Of a DNA stretch of 64,000 bases, positions 12,165-25,208 are shown piece by piece. The stretch's first letter is position 1. The number at the start of each line of letters is the position of its first letter. The DNA is taken from NCBI GenBank assembly GCA_964036295.1, contig OZ038469.1, forward strand, positions 3,364,067 to 3,428,066, read 5' to 3'. The notes under the pieces were generated by a model. That model made no database searches. It had not been told where the DNA came from and was given only the letters and a program-made list of their open reading frames with translations. Source of the DNA: Plumapathes pennacea (lineage: Eukaryota > Cnidaria > Anthozoa > Antipatharia > Myriopathidae). The translations under genes were made by a program, and so were the position numbers.

Positions 12165-15100
12165 CTAGTCAATGTCCATCCTCTCTGTCAACGTCAAGAA
12201 AAGCTTTATTTACAAATGTCATTTATATAAAGGTCAGTACAGCCTTCCCCAAATAGATCGAGCTGTATTAAAATAATATCTCAATTAGCACCCTGTGAAC
12301 AACTGCATACAAATGGCAGCGCACCTAGGGAAAAATACTAATCTGGAAACACATACTCAAAAAAAAAGAAAAAGTTGAATACCTCGTTCTAGATCATCCC
12401 GTCTTCCAAACAGCTCAACTGCCAGGTCTTGTGTCTCGGTTTTTTGTCGCATCAGCAGGTAAACGTCACTCAAGTTGACACCTTGATCCAGCACGTGAAC
12501 TTCGTTAACAAACGCCGCGTGTGTCTGCATGAGTACCAGCTTCCCGCGGTCATCAAAGCAAGGAGACCCGGATGCACCGAACATCATGCTGGGTTCCATG
12601 AGCGTCTTGCATGGGTGGACAAGATTTGCAAACTGGGGGCGACCGACCAGCCCCTGAACGTCTGGGTGGCTTGGAAGTCGTTCCTCACAACACAGGTTCA
12701 CTGTCTTGAACCATCCACTGCAGTGACCAATCAGATGAAACTTATGGCTTTGATTGACATCTTCCAGGCGATTTCCCAGCGCAGGCGGCAGATTATGGTC
12801 ACGTGGTGCTGTGAGTTGTAGCACAGCGACATCCAACTCCTTGCTTGACCACTGCACACCTGGTTCAAGTCGTTCAATCACTTGAACTGTTTCAGTTGAC
12901 TCGTGATAATTGAAACACACCTCAACGAATTGACCAGAAAACGATCTTTCACCGACAAGCCCTGTTGACGTAAGCAAAGATTACCTATAATCAAACACAT
13001 CAATCTCGTTTGATTTCACAATCCCTGAGTCACGTTTGGGTAAGTTCTCCTAACCGCCTCTGAACAAAATGTATGAGTAATGTTGGGAGAATTTCTACTT
13101 TGACCAGATTTAATAACTCAAACGAGAGATCATAAGATAAGTCGGTGTTACTTTTTAGTCCAAATACAACTGATCGTATTTTCAAACAAGTCGGATTAAA
13201 AGAGATGAAGATTTGCTCTTGTCATTTGAAGCCTTGAAAGTGGATTGGTAATTAAGGCTTTAGGTTTTAGAGGTATTCTTTATAAGGGTGTCCTTTGCAC
13301 TTGCTGTAAGCTACATTCACCGGAAAATGACAACTACTAAAGACAGCACACAGATTTTGTTTATCTTATATTGCAAAGAGCAAAGGAGCTGTTATGAAGT
13401 CTGATTGTCAAATCGTCTTCATGTAATTTATTAAAACTGACACGTATTTGTGTGCAAAGTGCAGATCAAACCACTAATATCACAATTTATTTTTAGAACA
13501 GTTCAAGCCGACCTCTACGCGCGCAGAGCATTGTGGTACCCGTTGCGAAAAGCAAAACAAAATTTGTTTTGTCTCACATTTAATGTGAAAAACAGGGACA
13601 TGAGACGGATTCTCGCAAAAAGCGCGTATGCTGAGTAATGTTTTCATTATAAACAATCGAGAAATCACACATCATGTCCTTTTGCCTTCGGGCGAATGAA
13701 CATTTGCAAATGCCGTCTTTCTAGAAAAAACACCAAAGTTCTTCCGACTTACCACAGATATCGGTGACCACGTGAAGGCATGTCATCACGTGACATGGAC
13801 CAACTCGGAACACAGTTCCCGCGTACCAACCAGTGGGCGTCTTTGCACGGATGATCCCCACGGATTTGCAGAGGGCGCCCAACAGAACAACAAACTCGGC
13901 TGAGATTCCTCCGGTGCCCAAACGGCCAAGTCCCACCAGACGGAAGTCCTTGCCTTCTGATTCTGTACTGAGACGCTGGGTGAATCTGTTCAAACATTTC
14001 TTGTGTCGACGAGGCAGAGCAGAAAGGTCTGTTGGAAAACAAGGAAATTGACGTTAATCCCGATGACTAATATGTTTTAACCAACCATGCAATTCGTGAA
14101 ACTTGTCACGATTTATCTTTCTTTCTCATCAATTGAAACATTTTTTTCAATTGACGCTAGCTCCGAAACACTATCTTTAACGACATTCGAGACAAAATCT
14201 TAGCAAAGTTTGAAATACAGGTCTGAAATCATAAATTTGGTACGAAACAGTGCAAGGCTTTTGAAAGCCATGCGGCAAATTCCTGTCTTTTGATGTTTCG
14301 CATTTTTGTTATGGCAGACTATAATTTCCTCACCTTTCACCGGGTACACCAGACAAGACGGCACTTTCATCGTAGCGTCACGCTCGCAGGTCATTTCAGG
14401 ACACCTCTCGGGAAATGGCTCACTCATCCGTCTGCCAGGAAATCTACCCGGCTTACTGATGCCATATTGAAGACAGTGTGGACACAACAGCCAGTTCTCC
14501 CACTTTACACCACGCCACTCGCTCATCACGCTCTTCATCTCCTCATCAAGAGCCTTCAGGACCGCCCAGAGATCACCAATGTCTTGTCCTTCCACTGTCA
14601 GACTAATCACAGTTTCCATGCCTCGAATGACGCGGTGAACCACAAGACGACTTAGGTTGATGTCAGCATACACTCCGTCCTTCCAGTCTATCCGGCTGTT
14701 CTTGTCATGAACATGGCGGTGCAGGCGAACAGCAAACTTCTCATAGAGCGGAGGGCAAATGGACAGAAACTCGTACTCCAGGCTGAAGCGAAGGCATGTC
14801 ACAGCGGGGGGACCAAATAGAATCTGTTGTACCGCTGCAGTGTCCGGGACCCCATCCTTCAAGAACCAGGGGAAGCGAAGGCTAGCCACTTGGCCGTCTT
14901 CATCTGTACGTAGAGGATAACACAAGTCCAAGTGAATGAACAAGTGTATCATAGCATCAAAAACTCTTCCGTCCAATTCCTTGAGTTTCCATAGACACTT
15001 CAACAATTCCCTTGGCATAATTCCTCGTCTAAGCAAATCCATTTTGATTTGCTCAAATTCGCTTGGAGAGAATGTTATTTGAAAGGAGGTGTCCTTGTCG

Positions 15101-18100
15101 TAGGTCAATGATTCTGTTTCTAGCCGCTCTGAGAAGACGGCTTTCAACAGGTTGGTGAGATACTCGGGGTTGTGGAATATAAACTGCGCAAGCTCAGGAG
15201 TGTCGCGGTACCACAGAATGGCGCCGATCGCATTAAAAAACTCCAGAATAGAGCTGACATACTCCTTACGATTAAAGGGCAAAGAAAACATCAAGAACAA
15301 TCTTGCGACATCTTTCGCAATCATCTTGTGTTGCATAAACCATGGTGCTAGTAGTTCTGAAATATCTTCCTTCAACCTCGAGAATCTTGAACGCCTTTCC
15401 ACCAAACTGAAAGCTTCAAAAACCAAATAGGGCTCTTCACACGATAAAGTACTTTGCAGGCTCCTGTACAGTTCTAACCAAGCACGTGGGACTACTTTTC
15501 CTTTCTCATAAACAAGACTCACCAGCTTCTTCCGAAACTCTGGAATGCCCATCATGGTTTCCGACGAAACCACATCGATGCTTGGAAGATCCTTACACTG
15601 CAAGCCTTCTCTCTTACATTGCACATCAACATTCGATTCAATGCTCTTACACTTCTCTGACGCCTGGTCCTGCTCGAGCATGTCAGCATGTGTTCCTACT
15701 ATCCTAAGGGTAGCCGTCGGTACACGAGTGAGCAACGTGCTAAGCCAGCTCCCGATGTCTCTGTGGAAGTTATTTCCTGAGAATTCGGCTAAGTTCACCA
15801 CAAGTACAAATATTGCATTTTGATTGACGAAAAGGTGATGTACTATTTTATACCAGTCGTTCCCACCAAAGTCAATCAGAGAAATGCTGAAATTTTTGTC
15901 GTTCTCCTGCAGCTCCCACATGAATCTTTTTAGAACTATCGTCCTGTCCTCCATATCAACACAAGATGAACGGTTGTTGACCATAGTCGTAGCCAGACTT
16001 GTCTTTCCTGCTCCACTAGATCCAAGAAAAACAATCTGCTGGTGTATTAATCTGCCAAGTCGAATATCAGCAAGGTAACTGAAAACAGCTTGTACACCTT
16101 CCTGGCATACTTCGACTGGAGGGATTCTTACCGGGTTCCCTACTAACTCTAATGTTCTTAAATGTGTCAAATTTGTCAGATCAAGGGGGATCTCTCTTAA
16201 TCTATTGCTGCCTAATAAAAGCTCCTCCAGCTGGAACAAATCACAGATTTCTCCAGGCATATCTTTCAACTTGCAACAACTTAGATGCAGCGTTTGAAGG
16301 TGCTTTAAATTTGAAAAGCCAACAGGGAGGTCTTTTACTGGATTGCCATTCAGATACAACACTTCGAGTGAAATCAACTGAGTAATGTCTGTCGGTATCT
16401 CTGTCAACCCACAATTATAAATAGCCAGTATTCGAAGTTGTTTCAAGTTTGAGAACCCAGCGGAAAGGTTCTTTACTGGGTTGTCATGCAGACACAACTC
16501 TTCCAGTGACGTCAACTGAGTGATGTCTGTCGGTATCTCTGTCAACCCACAATTGCCAATATAAAGCATTCGAAGTTGCTTCAAATTTAAAAAGCCAGCA
16601 GGGAGGTTTTTTACTGGATTGTCATTCAGATACAACTCTTCCAGTGACGTCAACTGAGTGATGTCTGTCGGTATCTCTGTCAACCCACAATTGCCAATAT
16701 AAAGCTTTCGAAGTTGCTTCAAATTTAAAAAGCCAGCAGGGAGGTTTTTTATTGGATTCTCATTCAGATACAACTCTTCCAGTGATGGCAGCTGAGTGAT
16801 GTCTGTCGGTATCTTTGTCAAACCACAGTTATCAATAGCCAGTATTCGAAGTTGCTTCAAATTTAAAAAGCCAACAGGGAGGTTTTTTACTGGATTGTCA
16901 TTGAAATGTACCTCTTCCAGTGACGTCAACAGAGTGATGTCTGTCGGTATCTCTGTCAACCCACAATTGTTAATGTAAAGCTTTCGAAGTTGTTTCATGT
17001 TTGAGAACCCAGCGGGAAGGTTCTTTACTGGGTTGCCATGCAGACACAACTCTTCCAGTGACGTCAACTGAGTGATGACTGTCGGTATCTCTGTCAACCC
17101 ACAATTGTTAATGTGAAGCTTTCGAAGTTGCTTCAAATTTGAAAAGTCAGCAGGAAGGTTCTTTACTGGATTGTCATATAAATACAACTCTTCCAGTGAC
17201 GTCAACTGAGTGATGTCTGTCGGTATCTCTGTCAACCCACAATTATAAATAGCCAGTAATCGAAGTTGTTTCATGTTTGAGAAGCCAGCGGGAAGGTTCT
17301 TTACTGGGTTGTCGTGCAGACACAACTCTTCCAGTGACGTCAACTGAGTGATGTCTGTCGGTATCTCTGTCAACCCACAATTGCCAATATAAAGCATTCG
17401 AAGTTGCTTCAAATTTAAAAAGCCAGCAGGGAGGTTTTTTACTGGATTGTCATTCAGATACAACTCTTCCAGTGACGTCAACTGAGTGATGTCTGTCGGT
17501 ATCTCTGTCAACCCACAATTGCCAATATAAAGCTTTCGAAGTTGCTTCAAATTTAAAAAGCCAGCAGGGAGGTTTTTTATTGGATTCTCATTCAGATACA
17601 ACTCTTCCAGTGACGGCAGCTGAGTGATGTCTGTCGGTATCTTTGTCAAACCACAGTTATCAATAGCCAGTATTCGAAGTTGCTTCAAATTTAAAAAGCC
17701 AACAGGGAGGTTTTTTACTGGATTGTCATTGAAATGTACCTCTTCCAGTGACGTCAACAGAGTGATGACTGTCGGTATCTCTGTCAACCCACAATTGTTA
17801 ATGTGAAGCTTTCGAAGTTGCTTCAAATTTGAAAAGTCAGCAGGAAGGTTCTTTACTGGATTGTCATATAAATACAACTCTTCCAGTGACGTCAACTGAG
17901 TGATGTCTGTCGGTATCTCTGTCAACCCACAATTATAAATAGCCAGTAATCGAAGTTGTTTCATGTTTGAGAAGCCAGCGGGAAGGTTCTTTACTGGGTT
18001 GTCATGCAGACACAACTCTTCCAGTGACGTCAACTGAGTGATGTCTGTCGGTATCTCTGTCAACCCACAATTGTTAATGTAAAGCTTTCGAAGTTGCTTC

Positions 18101-21100
18101 AAATTTGAAAAGTCAGCTGGAAGATTCTTTACTGGATTGTCATATAAATACAACTCTTCCAGTGACGTCAACTGAGTGATGACTGTCGGTATCTCTGTCA
18201 AACCACATTTATCAATAGCCAGTATTCCAAGTTGCTTCAAATTTAAAAAGCTAGCAGGGAGGTTTTTTACTGGATTGTCATTCAAATATACCTCTTCCAG
18301 TGATGTCAACTGAGTGATGTCTGTCGTTATCTCTGTCAACCCACAATTGCCAATGTAAAGCATTCGAAGTTGCTTCAAATTTAAAAAGCCAGCAGGGAGG
18401 TTTTTTACTGGATTGTCATTCAGATACAACTCTTCCAGTGACGTCAACTGAGTGATGTCTGTCGGTATCTCTGTCAACCCACAATTGCCAATGTAAAGCA
18501 TTCGAAGTTGCTTCAAATTTAAAAAGCCAGCAGGGAGGTTTTTTACTGGATTGTCATTCAGATACAACTCTTCCAGCGACGTCAACTGAGTGATGTCTGT
18601 CGGTATCTCTGTCAAACCACAATTATAAATAGCCAGTAATCGAAGTTGTTTCATGTTTGAGAAGCCAGCGGGAAGGTTCTTTACTGGGTTGTCATGCAGA
18701 CACAACTCTTCCAGTGACGTCAACTGAGTGATGTCTGTCGGTATCTCTGTCAACCCACAATTGTTAATGTAAAGCTTTCGAAGTTGCTTCAAATTTGAAA
18801 AGTCAGCTGGAAGATTCTTTACTGGATTGTCATATAAATACAACTCTTCCAGTGACGTCAACTGAGTGATGTCTGTCGGTATCTCTGTTAACCCACAATT
18901 GCCAATATAAAGCATTCGAAGTTGCTTCAAATTTAAAAAGCCAGCAGGGAGGTTTTTTACTGGATTGTCATTCAGATACAACTCTTCCAGTGACGTCAAC
19001 TGAGTGATGTCTGTCGGTATCTCTGTCAAACCACAATTGTTAATGTAAAGCTTTCGAAGTTGCTTCAAACTTGAAAAGCCAGCAGGGAGGTTTTTTACTG
19101 GATTATCATTCAGATACAACTCTTCCAGTGACGTCAACTGAGTGATGGCTGTCGGTATGTCTGTCAACCCACAATTGCTAATGTTAAGCTTTCGAAGTTG
19201 CTTCAAATTGGAGAAGCCGGCGGGGAGGTTTTTTACTGGATTGTCATTCAGATACAACTCTTCCAGTGACGTCAACTGAGTGATGTCTGTCGGTATCTCT
19301 GTTAACCCACAATTGCCAATATAAAGCATTCGAAGTTGCTTCAAATTTAAAAAGCCAGCAGGGAGGTTTTTTACTGGATTGTCATTCAGATACAACTCTT
19401 CCAGTGACGTCAACTGAGTGATGTCTGTCGGTATCTCTGTCAACCCACAATTGTTAATGTAAAGCTTTCGAAGTTGCTTCAAACTTGAAAAGCCAGCAGG
19501 GAGGTTTTTTACTGGATTGTCATTCAGATACAACTCTTCCAGCGACGTCAACTGAGTGATGTCTGTCGGTATCTCTGTTAACCCACAATTGCCAATATAA
19601 AGCATTCGAAGTTGCTTCAAATTTAAAAAGCCAGCAGGGAGGTTTTTTACTGGATTGTCATTCAGATACAACTCTTCCAGTGACGTCAACTGAGTGATGG
19701 CTGTCGGTATGTCTGTCAACCCACAATTGCTAATGTTAAGCTTTCGAAGTTGCTTCAAATTGGAGAAGCCGGCGGGGAGGTTTTTTACTGGATTGTCATT
19801 CAGATACAACTCTTCCAGTGACGTCAACTGAGTGATGTCTGTCGGTATCTCTGTTAACCCACAATTGCCAATATAAAGCATTCGAAGTTGCTTCAAATTT
19901 AAAAAGCCAGCAGGGAGGTTTTTTACTGGATTGTCATTCAGATACAACTCTTCCAGCGACGTCAACTGAGTGATGTCTGTCGGTATCTCTGTTAACCCAC
20001 AATTGCCAATATAAAGCATTCGAAGTTGCTTCAAATTTAAAAAGCCGGCGGGGAGGTTTTTTACTGGATTGTCATTCAGATACAACTTTTCCAATGACAT
20101 CAACTGAGTGATGACTGTCGGTATCTCTGTCAGCCCACAATTGCTAATGTTAAGCTTTCGAAGTTGCTTCAAATTTGAAAAGCCAGCAGGGTTTTTTTTT
20201 ACTGGGTTGTGATTCAGATACAACTCTTCTAGTGACGTCAACTGAGTGATGACTATCGGTATCTCTGTCAACCCACATTTATCAATAGCCAGTATTCGAA
20301 GTTGTTTCAAGTTTGAGAAGCCAGCGGGGAGGTTCTTTACTGGGTTGTCATTCAGATACAACTCTTTCAGTGACGTCAACTGAGTGATGTCTGCAGGTAA
20401 CTCCGTTATTCGACAATTCTTGATACCTAGCTTTTGAAGATGCTTCAAATTTGACAAGCCCTCGAGAAGAAACTTTACTGGGTTATTTGACAAACACAAT
20501 TGTTCGATTGAAGTCAGCTGAGTAATACTTTCTGGAATCTCTGTTATTCCACAGTTTTCAACGTTCAATTGTCGAAGTTGATTTAGATTTAGTAAGGCGT
20601 TGGGAAAACTGTTCATTGGGTTGTCTGATAAATCCAACTCTTCCAATGAAGTCAGTTCGGAGATTTGTGTTTTGATCGCTGTTAAACCACATCCTTTAAG
20701 AGAGAGTTTCTTGAGCTCGTTTAAACTTGACAAATCGTTTGGAAGTCTCTTTAAAGGATTATTCGACAAGTTTAATTCTTCTAATGTTCTCAGTTGACCA
20801 ATGCCCGGACTAATTCCGGTTAATCCACACTTGCACAAATTCAAGGTTTTTAGGTGTTGTATTTTGAATATGTGGGAATGCAAATGATCGATATTATCAT
20901 TGTTCGAGATGTCCAACGTCTTCAGAGTGGTAAGTTTCTGTAAGACTGACACATTCCTTAGTTTGCATCCCTTCAGAACAAGCCCTTGTAAGTTTTTTAA
21001 CTTGGAAAAACTTTCTGGGACATCGGGTATGGGAATGCCGGACAAGTCAAGGACTTCGACTTCTGTCATCATTGACACAGCCTCTGGGACTCTCGTCAAA

Positions 21101-21180
21101 CCACTCTTGCTGAGATCTAGCTTCACTTTCCCAGCAGCGTCGGTTGTTGCCAGACCTCTTAAATCTTCGATTGTCCACAT
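12165..21180 (-). CDS. LRR-Roc-COR-trypsin-like protease fusion, gene 1 (about 2,570 aa)
   Basis: Predicted cytosolic multidomain GTPase/protease. The large exon runs from acceptor TTTTTGCAG (exon begins 21213, ATG 21180 at MWTIEDLRG) to donor AAAG|GTGAGG at 14334. Exon 2 is 14028-13753, exon 3 is 12961-12383, and a proposed last exon at 12184-12165 ends in TAG. All junctions are phase 1. Residues about 20-1690 are LRRs with about 29 near-identical 46-residue doublets. A Roc GTPase follows (P-loop GSSGAGKTS near 1716, switch DFGGNDWY, THAD), then a COR-like region (AIGAILWY), then CPHC/CPEMTC (about 2228-2260), possibly zinc-binding. The protease triad is His2368 (CLHVV), Asp2418 (LDVAVLQL) and Ser2505 (GASGSP). 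If the donors are not used, the large frame ends at 14200 without the protease. The Roc-COR part resembles MFHAS1/LRRK-type Roco proteins. The last 20-nt coding exon is the weakest part of the model. Confidence 0.82.
16390..20400 (-). repeat. 138-bp coding tandem repeat (LRR doublets), gene 1
   Basis: About 29 head-to-tail units of 138 bp encode two LRRs each, on the pattern LTSLEELYLNDNPVKNLP followed by a cysteine-bearing repeat (NCGLTEIPTDITQ). Many units are almost identical at DNA level, which points to recent expansion or conversion. Flanking LRRs toward both ends (20400-21150 and about 16150-16390) are diverged single-copy repeats. Confidence 0.95.
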
Positions 21181-21692
21181 TTTTGATGTGAAAGTTGTTC
21201 ACTAAAACTTTAACTGCAAAAACAATGTCACATCATGTTCTCCTATTAAATGTGAATTTTCTTCACATGTTGGTGTTTTTAAGGGTGATGACGGGGTTAC
21301 ATTGCACACTGTGGAAAGCTGGATTGTAAATTATGTCAAATAGAACAAAAGTGTTGTATATACATCATAGTGATGTACTTAGATTACACAAACAAAACAA
21401 AAACAGTAGATTCACTGGCGACAACAGGTGGCATTTTAGGTGGGGTGGTCTTGGTATAAATCTAAAAGATCACCAAGAAAACGACAAAAAAATAACAGTG
21501 TTCTTGAAGGGACTGGATGTGTAGGGGATGTAGGAGAGTACCATTTTCATATTAGTAAATTTAAAAGGCTAACTATGTGTTACATGTAATATTACCTGGG
21601 TTTACATAAGCACTAAACATTTCTGAATCAGGCTTGTATACATATTGATGTAAAAAGGGGCCTAGTCTCAAACAAGCAATGCAATATTCATA

Positions 21693-21726
21693 CCCCCCCC
21701 CCCCCCCACCCACACACACACACACA
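21693..21726. repeat. Poly-C followed by (CA)n
   Basis: Simple repeat at an equivalent place in three units. The others are about 35839-35879 and 59451-59487. The gene 3 unit lacks it. Confidence 0.9.
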
Positions 21727-23121
21727 ACACTAAGCCATTAAAATTGGGATCTTTGCTAATGATTTGTGGTAGCAAACAATATCAGGATGAGGTGGAGTGA
21801 TACGCACACCAGCATCAATACACATTCCCTTTACGCAGCACCAAACTAAAGATGATTTGAAGTTTAGTTTGATTTTGTGTTGCTCAGAAGATAGTGTTAA
21901 TCTTGCTAATTGAAACTAGCGGGACCCCCGTTAAATACGGTGACATAGGATCTTCCTTTTTTTTCCTTTTTTTCTTTCTTTTTTGCTTTTTCTTCAAACA
22001 TGAAATGAATCCTTATTTAAACATGGTATCCATTCACATTACTAAACAATCAAAGCAATTATGCTCTTCGAGGGAACCGTGTAATACTATCAAAAAGTAT
22101 ATTTAAAATACTATCATACTAAACAAATAAAGCAATATGCTCTTTGAGGGAACTATTGAAAAGGTAATTAATTATAATACTAATGTATTAAAAGATTAAC
22201 AGTTTTATTTCAATAGGCAAATAATACATGTATTGTGTCATACATCAATTTCACTTAATAAGAAATTTAGTGATAGAGCTTGCAATTCTACTAGTGCCAG
22301 GGATGCTATTTCACAAAACTGCCCCACGATAGCAAAAGCTTTTCTTTATCCCTTTTCTCTCGGGCTGCCAGTGGAAAAACCCAGACTTTGTTGAACATGA
22401 AACCAAATTATAAATGGCCCTTGCCAGGCTAAGCTATCAGCCAATTGTCCATTAACTGTAACCAAGACAAGAGCTCCCAATTAGTGAAAAGTAGAAAATT
22501 ACAAGACTTCCCATTTTCTGCATACCTGAATACAATAAAAATCAAAGCATTTACTTTGAGTATATTTTTAGTAAAAACCAAGACAAATTTCTAAACAAAA
22601 TTAGATATGCATAGCATGCAGTCAAGTGTTGCGGCACTCCTGCAAAATTCAAAATTTATTTTGCAGCCCCAAAACAATGTTTTACCTCTAAAAATCACTC
22701 AATGTTTCAGCTCAGCATTGCAGTGGCCTTAATACAGTGCGAGTTTAGGTACTTTCATGCAGCAAGAAGAAGCAAAACTTTGAAATGAAATGTGTGAGTT
22801 TTTAATACTGTGAAGGCAGGTGTGGTTCAGTAAAAAAAAAACATGTTATTGATGTATAAAAAGGTGGGGCTTGCCCTTTTATAGCACAGATTTGGAGAAT
22901 GTTGGAAGTTGTTCAAAGACATTGTGGTGTGTGATTATTAACAACTTTGTACATAGTAGTAGCACATTGTTTCTCTTTTCATTGTTCCCCAAGCATCTAT
23001 AGAGAGCAAGTGATTATTGTAGCTGCTCTGTTTCATAGTTTTGGAAGTCTGTCACCCAGGCATTTACCCAAGTATGCTTCCCCAAACAATGCTACTGTAG
23101 CCGAAGAAGGGGAGGATAATT

Positions 23122-23430
23122 TCAGTAACAGACAGTAACACGTGTGGACTGTAGGACATAAGGAATCATACGTTTTAGTGCTACCAGGCCTTTGGACACT
23201 TTTTTAAAGATTTTTAATGACATGTTCATCCCAGGAAAGACTGTCTCTTCCAGAGTTACACCAAGGAATTTGTATTTGTCTACTTGTAAAAATTTTTTAG
23301 AGTTTACAGTGATAACAGGTTCACTGGGAATTCTGAAAATTCTTTGGCGTGTACCCATTAACATATATTCTTCGACACATTCAGAGTTAGTTTGAAAGCT
23401 GCAGGCATGGACTTTCTGCAGGCTTTTCAT
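23122..23430 (-). pseudogene. LINE reverse-transcriptase C-terminal remnant
   Basis: About 100 codons with the pattern EYMLMGTRQR...PVITVNSKKF...YKFLGVTLEE...KKVSKGLVALKR, which fits the post-palm/thumb part of non-LTR retrotransposon reverse transcriptases. No catalytic core, endonuclease or 3' tail is present, so it is a dead fragment. It lies in a spacer and has no role in the neighbouring genes that I can see. Confidence 0.7.
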
Positions 23431-24479
23431 TCATCAGTTTTTGAACTTTACTATCATTGGCATAAAATATGGCTTTAGCCACTATTTTGGAATTGGACAA
23501 ATCATTAATTATATTAAAAAACATATGGCAGTATTGCAGGTCACCAAAGCAAAAAAAGATAATTTGTATGGAAAATTACATATATGGCCTTAATATGCGC
23601 TGAAAGTGTTGAAATACAATGAAAATATTTACATGCCCGCTGGCATGGGGTGTTATTTCTCATGTTTCTGGGTCATTTTGGGCTGATACACTGCAGGTGC
23701 GACAAATGCATTTTGAAAAACTTGACAAAAATATCGACCAGATGAAGGGGGACGACAAATATGCTTTCACAGCACCTTCCTCACAGCTTGCTGTTTTGTC
23801 GTGGTCATGTAAACTAGTTAATGGCACTTGCCACTCATGTTTCCTGCACTGAGCGCTACTTACTATAAAGATACTGGCCCGTTGAGCCACTGATCCGTCC
23901 ATGCATGACTAGACTGAGCAAGCGGCCGCACATAATGCAATTTATTGCCTTGATAGTCGCTAAAATCAGTCCAGATTACATTGAAAATGTTGGGAATTTA
24001 CAGCAAAAACATATTGTTAAAAATAAATCAATGTGTTTTGATCCGTTCGAAATTTTCGGCGGTTTAAATCTTGAGCGGCAGTGCTGATGAAGGTTCCCAC
24101 CTTCTCTTCTTTATTAACACAAACAACAGTGATATTAACCGGCCCAAATCGACTCAGAAACACAAGACGTAACACACACCAGCGGGTAAGTAAACATTTC
24201 TATCGTATTTCAACACTTTTAGCACATTTTCAGGTCATTCGTAATTTCCCAAAACTCTCTTAGCTTTGGTGACCTGTGGCAGCGCGTCAGTCCGGCATCC
24301 TCGAACAAGCGGAAACATCAGCTAGCAGGGATACTGAACTATGAAGTGCAGTTCATAATGTAGATGGTTTACCTCACCAAAAGAACACGTACTGTACGAG
24401 TTTAGATCATGCCCGGAATTCATTGCACTTGCACAATCATCGCAAACACCCAAAGCATGACAAAAGCGAAATCCCTCAC

Positions 24480-24641
24480 CTTGTTAAACTCGCTTGCGTT
24501 CGAAGGAATCCGTTTCAATGATTTGCTTCTGCTAGTAGCTGTACAGGATCGAGAAGAACACATTGCAGGTCTTAGAGCACATATATATTCTCGACACCTC
24601 AATGTACGTCGACGATCGGGAGTTGAAAAATAAACAAACAA
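24480..24641 (-). promoter_or_regulatory. Candidate 5' leader exon L2 of gene 1 (donor at 24480)
   Basis: Minus-strand segment with an ATG-initiated 54-codon frame ending at donor AACAAG|GTGAGG. The donor is kept in all four units: 38146 (GTGAGG), 51122 (CTAG|GTAAGG) and 60884 (GTGAGG), with variation only between two functional donor types. Spliced to the large-exon acceptor at 21213, the short frame would hit TAG in the leader, so it would act as a 5' UTR with an upstream ORF. Confidence 0.35.
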
Positions 24642-25208
24642 ACATGGCGTCGCAAAAGCCTAATTCACCTTCATCGTCACCCGCATCATCAGTAAACAGG
24701 CATACTGTTGCGAGATCCCTTTTCCTGAGTAACGATTTTCATTAAATCCACCTGAACTGCGTGCTGGTACTAGCTCCTGTACTGTTAAAACCTGCTTCAG
24801 AAGCAAAAATTTGCCGAGGAAGCATAATTTTATTACACGGCGCCGCCCAAAACTGCTCCCAACCGGTAAAACCGGAAAGCAGTGTGCATCGTGGATGACA
24901 AGCTATGCAGAGTATTAGTGCTAAACAAAAAGGCTTCACCAGACCATGGAAGTCCGTCCGCCATGATGGTTTTGGCGATGTCCGCTGCGATTTTCAGCAC
25001 AATCGCGGGCGCATTCATTTTGCCCTGCAGTGTGATTCATTATGTCAGCGGTCGCCCTACGGCAGTTAGAACTGACAAAAACTAACCAGCCGTCAAACAG
25101 TGATAAATAAACGTCACAGCGGAGTGAAATACCGTGTAAAAAGAGGAGCGTAAAGTAGAATATCTAAGTTCATAAAGAGTTTTGGAGTGTGCAAATAATA
25201 CTTTTTAA

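Noticed and set aside
13721-14042. Protease exons as a separate small gene
   Set aside because: No suitable ATG or promoter; the exons start at clear acceptors and keep phase 1 with the upstream large exon in all four units. Fusion is the simpler reading, though cDNA is needed.
14200-14333. Large frame's own C-terminal extension after VYPVKG as the true protein end
   Set aside because: The donor AAAG|GTGAGG is strong and kept in every unit, and sequence after it is unrelated between gene 2 and the others, as expected for intron.
16796-17806. Plus-strand open frames across the LRR repeats of all four genes
   Set aside because: They are antisense shadows of the periodic repeat; the minus strand gives the LRR, Roc and COR domains.
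16390-20400. Regular direct repeats resembling a CRISPR array
   Set aside because: The 138-bp period is fully coding (two LRRs per unit), there are no unique spacers, and the context is a spliced animal gene.
22947-23138. 63-codon plus-strand frame repeated at 36683-36874
   Set aside because: Carried by the duplicated class A spacer, with no domain and no other support.
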